A DNA stretch of 35,277 nt from Flavobacterium cyanobacteriorum. Lineage in GTDB: Bacteria > Bacteroidota > Bacteroidia > Flavobacteriales > Flavobacteriaceae. Location: the NCBI RefSeq assembly GCF_002251835.1, contig NZ_NOXV01000257.1, positions 1 to 35,277 on the forward strand. Reading direction: 5' to 3'. Every line of letters begins with the position of its first letter. Within the stretch, counting starts at the first letter, position 1. This document shows positions 22,701 through 28,656 of this stretch, piece by piece. Both the position numbers and the translations under genes were made by a program. The notes beneath the pieces were generated by a model that saw only the letters and a program-made list of their open reading frames with translations, was not told where the DNA came from and did not search any database.

Positions 22701-25083
22701 GCGTACATGTTGTTCCGCTTGGTGTCAGCGCCACAGCGCCACATGGGTCATTATTTGACGGAGGCGGTACCAGCGTGCTTGCACATATTGAAATAAGTGG
22801 GGTGGTACCATTACCAGAACTTGCATGGTAAACCCTTACATAATACGTTTGCCCCGGAGTTAAACCTGTGGCACTTATGGTCTCTGTTAAGCCGTTTCCA
22901 AAAGCATTTGAACAGGCTACTGAAGTTGTACCTGCATCACTGAACAGTTGTAGAACAGCGTCATATCCGCCACCACCAAATGCCTGGATTGTTATATTAG
23001 GGTCTGTAGCTACAAACTGGAACCAAACATCATCATCTGCACTACCGGGTGTAGTAGCAGTACAGGCAGTTATACCTGTAGTTGCTGTAGCGCCCGATGT
23101 ATTGTAATATGTATTACAGTATGATGTACATGGGCCTACGTTTAAACTAAGCGCAATAGCGCCTGCCGGGTCGTTATTTACCGGAATAGTTGAGGCCGGT
23201 GGTACATAGGCAGTATAGGTTCCGGGCGTAAACAATAAACTTGTATTACATTGTGGCGGAACGTTAAGGTTATTTACAGCGGTTGCTGCAAAACTCCTCG
23301 TATTTGCCAGCTGCTGTGAAGTAAGGTTACTTGCATTTGCTGTAACTATGTTCTCGCCATTTAAGCCTGTAGCATAGCTATATGTGGTGTTTAATGTTCC
23401 GTTAAATCCTTCCATAGTTCCATAAACAAACTCAATATTATTTGATGTTTCATAGAACTTAACCTGGAAATTAAGGTTAGGGCCTGCATTTTGGAAAACT
23501 TCCATACCTGCCCACTCTATAGTGAGCACCCTGTTAGGGGAAACTCCACTAACAGCATATTTTATAGGTGCATTAGATGCCTGTAATGAAGCCACAGTAT
23601 TGGGGTTACCCGGTGTAACAAGGTCAGCCCAAAAAGGTGCGATTACACTTTTCCAGGTACCGGTACTACCAATACCAGTCGTAAAAGCCGAATGTGATGA
23701 AAGTGCCGCATTGCTCAAAGTTACAAAACCGTTAACATGGGCGCGGAAACCTGTAACACTCGTTCCCCTGTAGGTAAATGGAAAAGGGAATGTTACCTGT
23801 GTACTTGTATTTTCATCGGTTTGCCAGGATGAGTTAACAGCTGGGGTTGATGATGTTGTACTCCAGGTAAACGTATTACCTGTAGCCATTATTGAGTTAT
23901 AAGTAACCCCTGTATTACGGGCAACATCATAAGTACAAACAGTTACTGAATACTGTACAGCACTCGTATAAGCTATTTGCGATGAGTTGGTACAGGTTAC
24001 CCGAAGCCTATAGAAGCGGTTGCTGCTAAGTGCTGGTGGTGTGTAGGTGGTAGTAGTTGCACCTGTGCCTCCAACAGCATTAGCCCACGCATCAGCAACA
24101 CCGTTGTCATCAGATTCTTCCCACTGGTAAGTGATGCCCAGATCATTTGAAACGCCAGTAGCTGTAACAGCAGGTGGTGTACCACCCGAACAGACTCCAA
24201 ATGATGCCGGAATAGTTCCCGCAACAGGCGTTCCTGAACATTGTACAGGCGGCGTAAAGGTATAGGTCCTTCCCGCAGTAATTGCATCTGTATTATTAGT
24301 TGTAAATACTGTACTCGATGCAGTGTTGGTAGCAGCAACAACAGTATTAAACACGGTAGCGCTTGTTGCAAGACCAATGGTGGCACCACTATTAGTTGAA
24401 TTGATTACCATACCATTGCCATAAACAAACTGAACTACATTTGTAGTTTCATATAGCCATGCCTGAAAACGTGCATTAGCGGCGGCAGATGAAGAACGTG
24501 GAACAGTAACGAACCATTCAATGATACGAATCCTGTTAGGGGCGGTACCAATGAGTACTGTATGAACCCTTCCGCCTCCCGCATTTGTCCCTGTATGCAA
24601 ATCATCCCAGTAAGGCATTATAACAGGGGAGGCAGTAGCAGCGTTAGCAGCACTATTAGTCCACTGATCTGTAACAACTGTAGCCCCAAGCCTGACCAAA
24701 CCATTGGCGTTTGCAGAAAACTGGGTGTAGTTAGTGCCGGCGTAGTTAAACGTAAAACCAATCGAAGTTACAGCAGAGACACCGTCATCACTTGCTGAAG
24801 CTACAAGCTGCGCTGAACCTGACATAGGATCAAGCGTACCTGAAGTTCCGGTTGCAAAAGAATAGCCGGACACTGCCTGTGCATAGCTAAACTGTGTACT
24901 AAAAGTTAATAAAAATAAAACAAGTGCGGCATAAGCCCAGTGTTTCACTTTGCCCGTTGAGAGCTGACTTCGCCCTGGTGGAAACGTGAAACCAACATTT
25001 CCTGCGGATGCCTCCCGGGCACGCACACAGGATTTGGTACAGACAGACAAGCCCGTATCCAAAATTTGGTAGTTTTGGTTCAT
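16714..25083 (-). CDS. giant T9SS-secreted modular adhesin-like protein
   Basis: A 2789-aa surface or secreted protein. A 45-residue polar extension precedes a signal peptide (about 46-68, ending SYA). Two beta-rich modules (about 70-285 and 385-610, each with an IEW segment and a VQFVYG/IEFVYG strand) flank an Ig-like unit. Then follow about seven jelly-roll units opening NDxC or similar and containing WF/WYKF (PPC-like), interleaved with about six fibronectin-III-like domains marked GYQYEVRTSG and YSVYVRS. A GEVED-like domain lies near 2176-2315 (WVDWNDDLDFNDAGE, ending FEDYTLNV). Four ~90-aa repeats (about 2316-2690) come before the T9SS type A sorting domain (TTYPNPF at about 2711 to the end, VYNLIVTQGETVKTLRVIKNV). 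It probably acts in adhesion, matrix or glycan binding; no catalytic domain is visible. It is monocistronic, with a strong terminator. Confidence 0.9.
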   Translation of the reverse strand: MNQNYQILDTGLSVCTKSCVRAREASAGNVGFTFPPGRSQLSTGKVKHWAYAALVLFLLTFSTQFSYAQAVSGYSFATGTSGTLDPMSGSAQLVASASDDGVSAVTSIGFTFNYAGTNYTQFSANANGLVRLGATVVTDQWTNSAANAATASPVIMPYWDDLHTGTNAGGGRVHTVLIGTAPNRIRIIEWFVTVPRSSSAAANARFQAWLYETTNVVQFVYGNGMVINSTNSGATIGLATSATVFNTVVAATNTASSTVFTTNNTDAITAGRTYTFTPPVQCSGTPVAGTIPASFGVCSGGTPPAVTATGVSNDLGITYQWEESDDNGVADAWANAVGGTGATTTTYTPPALSSNRFYRLRVTCTNSSQIAYTSAVQYSVTVCTYDVARNTGVTYNSIMATGNTFTWSTTSSTPAVNSSWQTDENTSTQVTFPFPFTYRGTSVTGFRAHVNGFVTLSNAALSSHSAFTTGIGSTGTWKSVIAPFWADLVTPGNPNTVASLQASNAPIKYAVSGVSPNRVLTIEWAGMEVFQNAGPNLNFQVKFYETSNNIEFVYGTMEGFNGTLNTTYSYATGLNGENIVTANASNLTSQQLANTRSFAATAVNNLNVPPQCNTSLLFTPGTYTAYVPPASTIPVNNDPAGAIALSLNVGPCTSYCNTYYNTSGATATTGITACTATTPGSADDDVWFQFVATDPNITIQAFGGGGYDAVLQLFSDAGTTSVACSNAFGNGLTETISATGLTPGQTYYVRVYHASSGNGTTPLISICASTLVPPPSNNDPCGAVALTPSGTTCTPYTDSMLPSTTSILNATTTTSNGVVAPTCTGAATNVNDVWFKFTATSTTHGATVTAVPGFDVAVQAYSITSGSCNGNDLVLNPISCINNGSTGITEQVIFTTVAGQEYYVRVYRHPSGTSGNPVDNSQFSICIFSPVPSCTTNSSPANAATGTSLTPTLNWASAQYATSYDIYLGTQSGPTTLLTNVTTTSYTLTAGQALNGLTQYFWYVVPKNVNGAPACGAANQTSFTTQTACRVPTAVTVGNLDTTALTVDLSWTAPTAGPAPTGYEYAFTTSATPPASGTFTTDTSVTGQTIVAGTAYYLHVRTSCGGGDFSAWATSTIYRYNLGDTCATALDLATLTSPYVGTTVNFNNDALPSCGSSFTTTAPDAYFSIVVPKNYTLNINITASSYDNTHTLAYGTCGSLTEIVCRDTDVTNETWTNTTNGSQTVYWIQDGWGSGSGTFTLTWNLVAPPPCVPPTGLTPVVTGTSALVSWTASDSNPANGYQYEIRTSGAAGSGATGLTASGTVTGLGSNPATGLTIGTTYTVYVRSLCSAEESSTWASATFTVRPANDNCINATAIACGDSVTSSTTGATNDNMAICGISGVTSQSTAGVWYKFTGDGRDVTLSTCSASSGDTRLNVYTGSCGSMTCVAGNDDNAGCTIEDLSSEVLIRTTIGTEYYVLVHAYSSGTSSTNTVNFQLSMTCVTPCTPETTNDECATATALTVGVPLATNNTCATANTNIASPSCGSSFATYYDSWYSFNSGSNTTLEVSAIPTGTAAVGYILYSGACGSLTPVTGSCFTGGAANNVTLTANTNYFIRVYSTTVLGRGDFTLTVKVPCPRPTGVASSAITTNTATISWIAPTTAPSGGYQYEVRTSGNPGSGVTGLAASGATNTLSANLTGLAPDTTHSVYVRSVCGEGDFSPWTSVVTFATVPTCYRPTGVASSNVTATTATISWVAPTQLTPTNGYQWEVRTSGAAGSGDTGLFGTSTATGLTANLVGLAPSTTYSVYVRSVCDTDNRSNWTTAVTFTTRVANDVCSGAITVSCGNTISGTTVNSTNDNMAVCGISSITTQNSAGVWYKFVGNGSLVTFSTCSPTQTDTRMAVYTGTCGALTCVGGNDDNSACTTANLSSEVQVNTTAGTTYYILVFAFVNTSTVSYNFTVTCAPPCTPAAINNECANAQTVLVGTTTASNNACSTASTGVAFPSCGSSFATYYDTWFEFNSGANTSVTVSTTATAPTAIGYAVYSGACGTLTQIGCNSTGAVSTISGLTPFTVYYIRAYSTTLASRGSFSVTIGTPCNTPTGVTTTSTLESVTTTWTAPLQAPGNGYQYEIRTSGGAGSGATGLVFGGNVPGTSVTTLGLTPNTNYSVYVRSACSATDFSGWTTAVTAFTGYCTPAPSSVAGSGITNVTFGTVNNTTTTETGNYGNYATLVGSGERTQSLNVSVSYGSTAHFTKIWVDWNDDLDFNDAGEAVFSSTSAQATAAASFVIPQSAPLGNHRMRIGGRTTSATFDACFTGTNASFEDYTLNVTTQSTVTLLSSSCTAVLTSYNQILYATALPNVAQYRFRVRNGNVIGEVTTSNSLFRMNMLPSGIVPATLTYGQTYAIDVAINRNGVWSDYGPACRISTPSVPPSTQLTICNMTVDTFGTLIYANPVSSATAYRFRVVSSEGTYFVDNSAQWFTLKMLPQYSYGTTYTVSVSVLAGGVWSSYGSSCQVTTRATLPATQLMANSCGITGVTPGQLIYANSVALAQSYTFTVTSPLGTQSITTPNNYITLKMLNNFDYNVTFTITVTANATGFTSTPGNACTVTSVAAPATTQLRAVDCGATVANRRTSIFANGVHNVAIYRFRVTTSTNQVYIVDRTNTEFRLKFLPSNVVIPAGATVTIDIMTISPNGSQSAYGPACQVTLSNTAGRPSADAGEEDDVKITTYPNPFTETFAVDFTTESQEMIHIVVYDMAGKLVDRLDIEAAQLPGLKLGGNLAAGVYNLIVTQGETVKTLRVIKNVN
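19094..20518. repeat. internal duplication with 36-nt identical blocks
   Basis: Inside the giant gene, 19094-19129 and 20483-20518 are identical over 36 nt, spaced 1389 bp (463 codons). They mark corresponding positions in two copies of an Fn3-PPC-PPC supermodule whose proteins align over several hundred residues. The two blocks could recombine and delete or duplicate one supermodule in frame. Confidence 0.75.
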
Positions 25084-25388
25084 ATATAAATTATTTTAAA
25101 TAGTAGTTAAAGATACTCACCATTGTAATAACTTTATATATTAACTTAATTTTTAATTATTTTATAGATAATTATTCAATAGACTCAATTAATATCAGTC
25201 ATTATACGTTATGTTAATATTTTGTTAAGGATAATATAAAATTTTGCACTTTTTTTTAATCATACTTTTCCCTGGAAAAGTTTATAATCAGGATTAAAAA
25301 TGCAGAAATGTGTACTTTGGTATATAAAAGTAAAACACGCTTTGTTATATACCAAAGCGTGCCATGACGGTATTTTGGATAAAGTGAT
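25084..25388. other. AT-rich intergenic region upstream of giant gene
   Basis: These 305 bp hold the leader of the giant gene and the 3' region of the cvfB-like gene. No ORF or RNA gene is supported, and no TAnnTTTG box is seen on the minus strand. The region includes an 18-nt dyad (ACTTTTCC-CT-GGAAAAGT, 25264-25281), which could be an operator, and two overlapping hairpins (25315-25361) described separately. Confidence 0.45.
25315..25361 (-). terminator. overlapping alternative hairpins after cvfB-like gene
   Basis: CACGCTTTG (25336-25344) pairs with CAAAGCGTG (25353-25361); on the minus strand this is followed by TTTTACTTTTAT, so it could end the cvfB-like transcript. A second perfect 13-nt pair, CTTTGGTATATAA (25315-25327) with TTATATACCAAAG (25345-25357), uses part of the same bases, so only one can form at a time. 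Confidence 0.55.
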
Positions 25389-26225
25389 TTACCTGTTATG
25401 ATTCAGGTAAATACCATCGTCTTTTATTTCAATTAGCCTCTGCCTGTACAAAAGGCCGACGGCTTTTTTAAAACTCTTCTTGCTCATTTTAAGGACAGTC
25501 TTTATATCCTCGGGATGGCTATTATCATGAAGCCTTAAAAAGCCGCTATTAGCTTTCAGTTCATCAAGTATTTTAGAGGCATTGGGTTCAATGGCATCAA
25601 CGCCGGTTTTATAAACAGAGACATCAATTTTATTGTCTTCCCTAATCTGCTTGATATACCCAGTAATCCGGTCACCGGTTCTCAAATCATCATACACTTC
25701 ATCTTTATACACCAGCCCTTTATGCTGCTCATTTATAATCACATTTATACCTAGTTCTGTAATATGCGATACAATAAGGTCAGCTTCATCACCTTCTTTA
25801 ACCGTAAGATTGTCATTGCTGAGGAACTGGTTTATCTTACTTGATGCCACTAGCCTGTTGGTTTGCGGGTCCAGGTACATATACACTAAGTAACGCCTGC
25901 CCTGTTCCATAGGCCTTGCCTGTTCCCTGAAAGGCACAAAAAGGTCTTTTTCAAGGCCCCAGTCTAAAAAAGCACCGAATTTATTGGTATAATTTACTTT
26001 TAAAAGAGCAAATTCGTGAAGGTATATTAACGGCTCCAGTGTGGTTGCCACAGGCCTTTCCTCATGGTCAAGATATACAAAAACCATGATCTCCTCTCCT
26101 ATTTCATACCTGGCAGGAACATATTTATTAGGCAAAAGTATATCCTCCTGCCCGTCTGTTAAATAAAGGCCTACCTGGGTTTCCCTGGCAATTCTCAGGG
26201 TATTGTATTTGCCTAATGCAATCAT
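25389..26225 (-). CDS. CvfB-like S1-domain RNA-binding protein
   Basis: A 278-aa cytoplasmic protein resembling CvfB/YitL. Starting at 26225 (MIALGKYNTLRI) is preferred to the ATG seven codons upstream, which overlaps a TAnnTTTG box. The N-terminal ~60 residues form an S1-like barrel (LRIARETQVGLYLTDGQEDILLPNKYV). A second S1 unit follows (LLKVNYTNKFGAFLDWGLEKDLFVPFREQ), then a third (GDEADLIVSHITELGINVIINEQHKGLVYKDEV), and a C-terminal winged-helix domain (MSKKSFKKAVGLLYRQRLIEIKDDGIYL). In Staphylococcus aureus, CvfB affects virulence gene expression; the role in Bacteroidota is unknown. Its promoter sits between it and menD, so it can be expressed apart from the genes upstream. Confidence 0.85.
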   Translation of the reverse strand: MIALGKYNTLRIARETQVGLYLTDGQEDILLPNKYVPARYEIGEEIMVFVYLDHEERPVATTLEPLIYLHEFALLKVNYTNKFGAFLDWGLEKDLFVPFREQARPMEQGRRYLVYMYLDPQTNRLVASSKINQFLSNDNLTVKEGDEADLIVSHITELGINVIINEQHKGLVYKDEVYDDLRTGDRITGYIKQIREDNKIDVSVYKTGVDAIEPNASKILDELKANSGFLRLHDNSHPEDIKTVLKMSKKSFKKAVGLLYRQRLIEIKDDGIYLNHNR

Positions 26226-26243
26226 GAAAAATATTTTAGGCAG

Positions 26244-26251
26244 CAAAGTTA
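26244..26251 (-). promoter_or_regulatory. putative -7 box for cvfB-like gene
   Basis: The minus strand reads TAACTTTG, a perfect TAnnTTTG match ending 18 nt before the ATG at 26225. It fixes the start choice because it overlaps the upstream ATG at 26246. A -33 element is not obvious. Confidence 0.5.
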
Positions 26252-26302
26252 GTAAACAATGATGCTACAGTACTATGAAGATAAGCTTAAATATGAGTAA
26301 TG

Positions 26303-27955
26303 TTAAACTAGCTCCCTGAAATATTGCAGCAATATCCTGTCATTTTCTGTTGTAGGTGTAAAAACTTCCAATATTGCAGGAGAATTATTTTCTGAAAAAA
26401 GTACCTGCAACTGGTCTTTCAGCCTGATTTCGTTATCAGCCGCATAATATTTAAAACCATACATTTCTGCGAGATACCTTGCGTCCAGATGATGCATGGT
26501 TTCAAAATAGGTATTGAAAACGGGTGTTTCGTTATGTCCTGGCAGTATCCTGAAGATGCCTCCGCCCCTGTTATTGATAATAATTATTTTAAAATTATTC
26601 GGGATGTAGTTGTTCCACAAGGCATTGCTGTCATAAAAAAAGCTTATATCGCCTGTTATAAGCACCGTAGGTTTTCCACTACCTGCCGCTGCTCCAATAG
26701 CTGTAGACGTGCTTCCGTCAATCCCGCTGGTGCCGCGGTTACAAAATACTTCAATAGTGGGTTTATTCTCAAAAAGCTGCACATAGCGTATAGGCGAACT
26801 GTTGCTTACCTGTAACTGGCAGCCATCAGGAAGTGCAGGAAGTATAATTTCAAAAGCCTTAAAATCAGAGAAAGGTATTTTTGCCAGATATTCCAGATGT
26901 TTTTCATTCCTTTCAGCTTTCAGCTTTAAGGCCACTTCTCTGTAATCGCTTTTTTTCACAGGTGCCTCATAAAGCTTGGTAAAAATATCGTCTGGCTGTG
27001 CTAAAATATGTTTTGTAAGTGCGCCAAAAGTATCATAGGCCCGTAATGTGTCAATATGCCAGTGCCGGGCCGGCCTGTAGCTGCGCAGCCACGATTTTAC
27101 ACGCTTGGAAATTATCATTCCCCCAAAAGTGATAAGTATATCAGGCTGCCAGGCCTGAAAGTCATCAGGGGTGAAGGGCGTAATGATTGTATCGATATTG
27201 CTTATAAATGAGGGATGATGTAAATTAGATATTGTTTCTGTCATTACCACTACCGACGGGTCTTCAGCCAGCATTTGCTTTACCTCACCCGAAATTATGC
27301 CGGGATAGTCAGACCCTGCCAGAACAAGCTTTTTAGCTGCAGAACCCCACAGCTGCTTAAGGGACTCAATATCTTCAGCCATTGCTTCAGCCGGTGGCTT
27401 TTGCGTTATAAGGGGGGTTACCAATGCCTCATTTACTGTTTCATAAAGCGGCTCTTCAAAAGGTGCATTAATGTGCACAGGCCCCCGCAACGCAGAAGCA
27501 GTATCTATAGCCTCATTTATCTTCCTGTCATTTTCAGGTGATGCTTCCTCGAGCAGGTTGGCATTATACAGTATATGATTGGCATAGACGTTTTCCTGCC
27601 TTATAGTCTGGCCGTCTCCAATGTCAATTTTATCATGTGGCCTGTCGGCTGAAATAACAACAAGAGGAATCTGACTGTAGAAAGCTTCAGCCACAGCCGG
27701 GTAATAGTTAAGCAACGCAGAGCCCGAGGTACAAACAACCGCCACAGGCGCTTTTAACTGCTGGGCTATACCAAGGGCAAAAAAGGCGGCACAGCGCTCA
27801 TCGGCAATACTGTAACAGTTAAAATAATTATTATTGGCAAAGCCAATAGTAAGCGGTGCATTACGGGAACCGGGAGAGATAACAACATGTTTAATTCCTT
27901 TGGCCCTGCATATTAGGATTATGCTTTGGGCCAAAGGTATTTTAGGATAGATCAT
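26303..27955 (-). CDS. menD: 2-succinyl-5-enolpyruvyl-6-hydroxy-3-cyclohexene-1-carboxylate synthase
   Basis: A 550-aa thiamine-diphosphate enzyme of menaquinone synthesis that joins isochorismate and 2-oxoglutarate to give SEPHCHC, with release of CO2. The N-terminal PYR domain has VVISPGSRNAPL and the cofactor-activating glutamate in ADERCAAFFALG (Glu53), then VCTSGSALLNYYPAVAEA. The C-terminal PP domain has GDISFFYDSNALWNN (from about 435) and the IIINNRGGGIFRILPG segment, both typical of MenD. The length matches the family. It lies 38 nt after the glutathione peroxidase gene and may be cotranscribed. Other men genes are outside the window. Confidence 0.94.
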   Translation of the reverse strand: MIYPKIPLAQSIILICRAKGIKHVVISPGSRNAPLTIGFANNNYFNCYSIADERCAAFFALGIAQQLKAPVAVVCTSGSALLNYYPAVAEAFYSQIPLVVISADRPHDKIDIGDGQTIRQENVYANHILYNANLLEEASPENDRKINEAIDTASALRGPVHINAPFEEPLYETVNEALVTPLITQKPPAEAMAEDIESLKQLWGSAAKKLVLAGSDYPGIISGEVKQMLAEDPSVVVMTETISNLHHPSFISNIDTIITPFTPDDFQAWQPDILITFGGMIISKRVKSWLRSYRPARHWHIDTLRAYDTFGALTKHILAQPDDIFTKLYEAPVKKSDYREVALKLKAERNEKHLEYLAKIPFSDFKAFEIILPALPDGCQLQVSNSSPIRYVQLFENKPTIEVFCNRGTSGIDGSTSTAIGAAAGSGKPTVLITGDISFFYDSNALWNNYIPNNFKIIIINNRGGGIFRILPGHNETPVFNTYFETMHHLDARYLAEMYGFKYYAADNEIRLKDQLQVLFSENNSPAILEVFTPTTENDRILLQYFRELV

Positions 27956-27993
27956 CTGATAACAATTTTGGCCATAGGCCTGTTGTGCATTGA

Positions 27994-28587
27994 CTATGAA
28001 TTGATCCAGTCAATGATTTCCTGGTCGCCAGGAAGTGTCCTTGGGCTTACCACTTTCTCAAGCTGGCCTTTTTCATTTATCAGGTATTTCTGGAAGTTCC
28101 ACTCCACTTCACTGTCCTGCAGCCCGTTTTTGCTTTTCTGGGTAAGGAACTCGTATATGGCAGCTTTATCTTTGCCTTTAACAGTAACTTTGCCCATCAT
28201 AGGGAAGGTTACGCCATAGTTGCGCTCACAAAAAGCGGCGATCTCTTCATTAGTACCGGGTTCCTGCCCTGCAAAATCATTAGACGGGAAACCAACTACA
28301 ACAACACCCTTATCCTTATACTCTTTGTAAAGTGCCTCAAGATCTTTGTATTGTGGTGTTAATCCGCACTTTGATGCCGTGTTCACAATAATAACCTTTT
28401 TGCCCTTAAGTGTTGCAAAATCAAACTCTTTGCCATAAAGGTCTTTCACTTTGAACTGATAAATGTTTTGTACTGACATGTTTTCTGGCTTTTGTGTGGG
28501 TTTAGCTGTTTTAGCTTTTGTTTGCGCCTGGTTTTGGCAGCTTATCATGAGCATAAGGCCGCTCATAAGGATTACTAATTTCTTCAT
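27994..28587 (-). CDS. lipoprotein glutathione peroxidase (thioredoxin-type GPx)
   Basis: A 197-aa peroxidase. The N-terminus MKKLVILMSGLMLMISC is a lipoprotein signal with Cys17 as the acylation site, followed by a Lys/Thr/Gln/Pro linker, so the enzyme is membrane tethered outside the cytoplasm. The GPx domain has peroxidatic Cys74 in NTASKCGLTPQY, Gln108 in FAGQEPG, and Trp163-Asn164 in VEWNF, the full catalytic tetrad. Cys120 in FCERNYGVTFPM is at the usual resolving-cysteine position, so it should be a two-Cys, thioredoxin-like-dependent enzyme rather than one using glutathione. It is followed by menD (38 nt) and preceded by ccsBA on the same strand. Confidence 0.9.
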   Translation of the reverse strand: MKKLVILMSGLMLMISCQNQAQTKAKTAKPTQKPENMSVQNIYQFKVKDLYGKEFDFATLKGKKVIIVNTASKCGLTPQYKDLEALYKEYKDKGVVVVGFPSNDFAGQEPGTNEEIAAFCERNYGVTFPMMGKVTVKGKDKAAIYEFLTQKSKNGLQDSEVEWNFQKYLINEKGQLEKVVSPRTLPGDQEIIDWINS

Positions 28588-28656
28588 ATGATTTAATTTA
28601 TAATAAAATTACACAAACTGTTACTATGAACAAAAAGTCAATGTTACTGACTGTTG

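Noticed and set aside
16714-25083. Repeat-rich region as CRISPR or tandem satellite DNA
   Set aside because: The repeats are diverged protein domains in one open reading frame, without regular short repeats and spacers.
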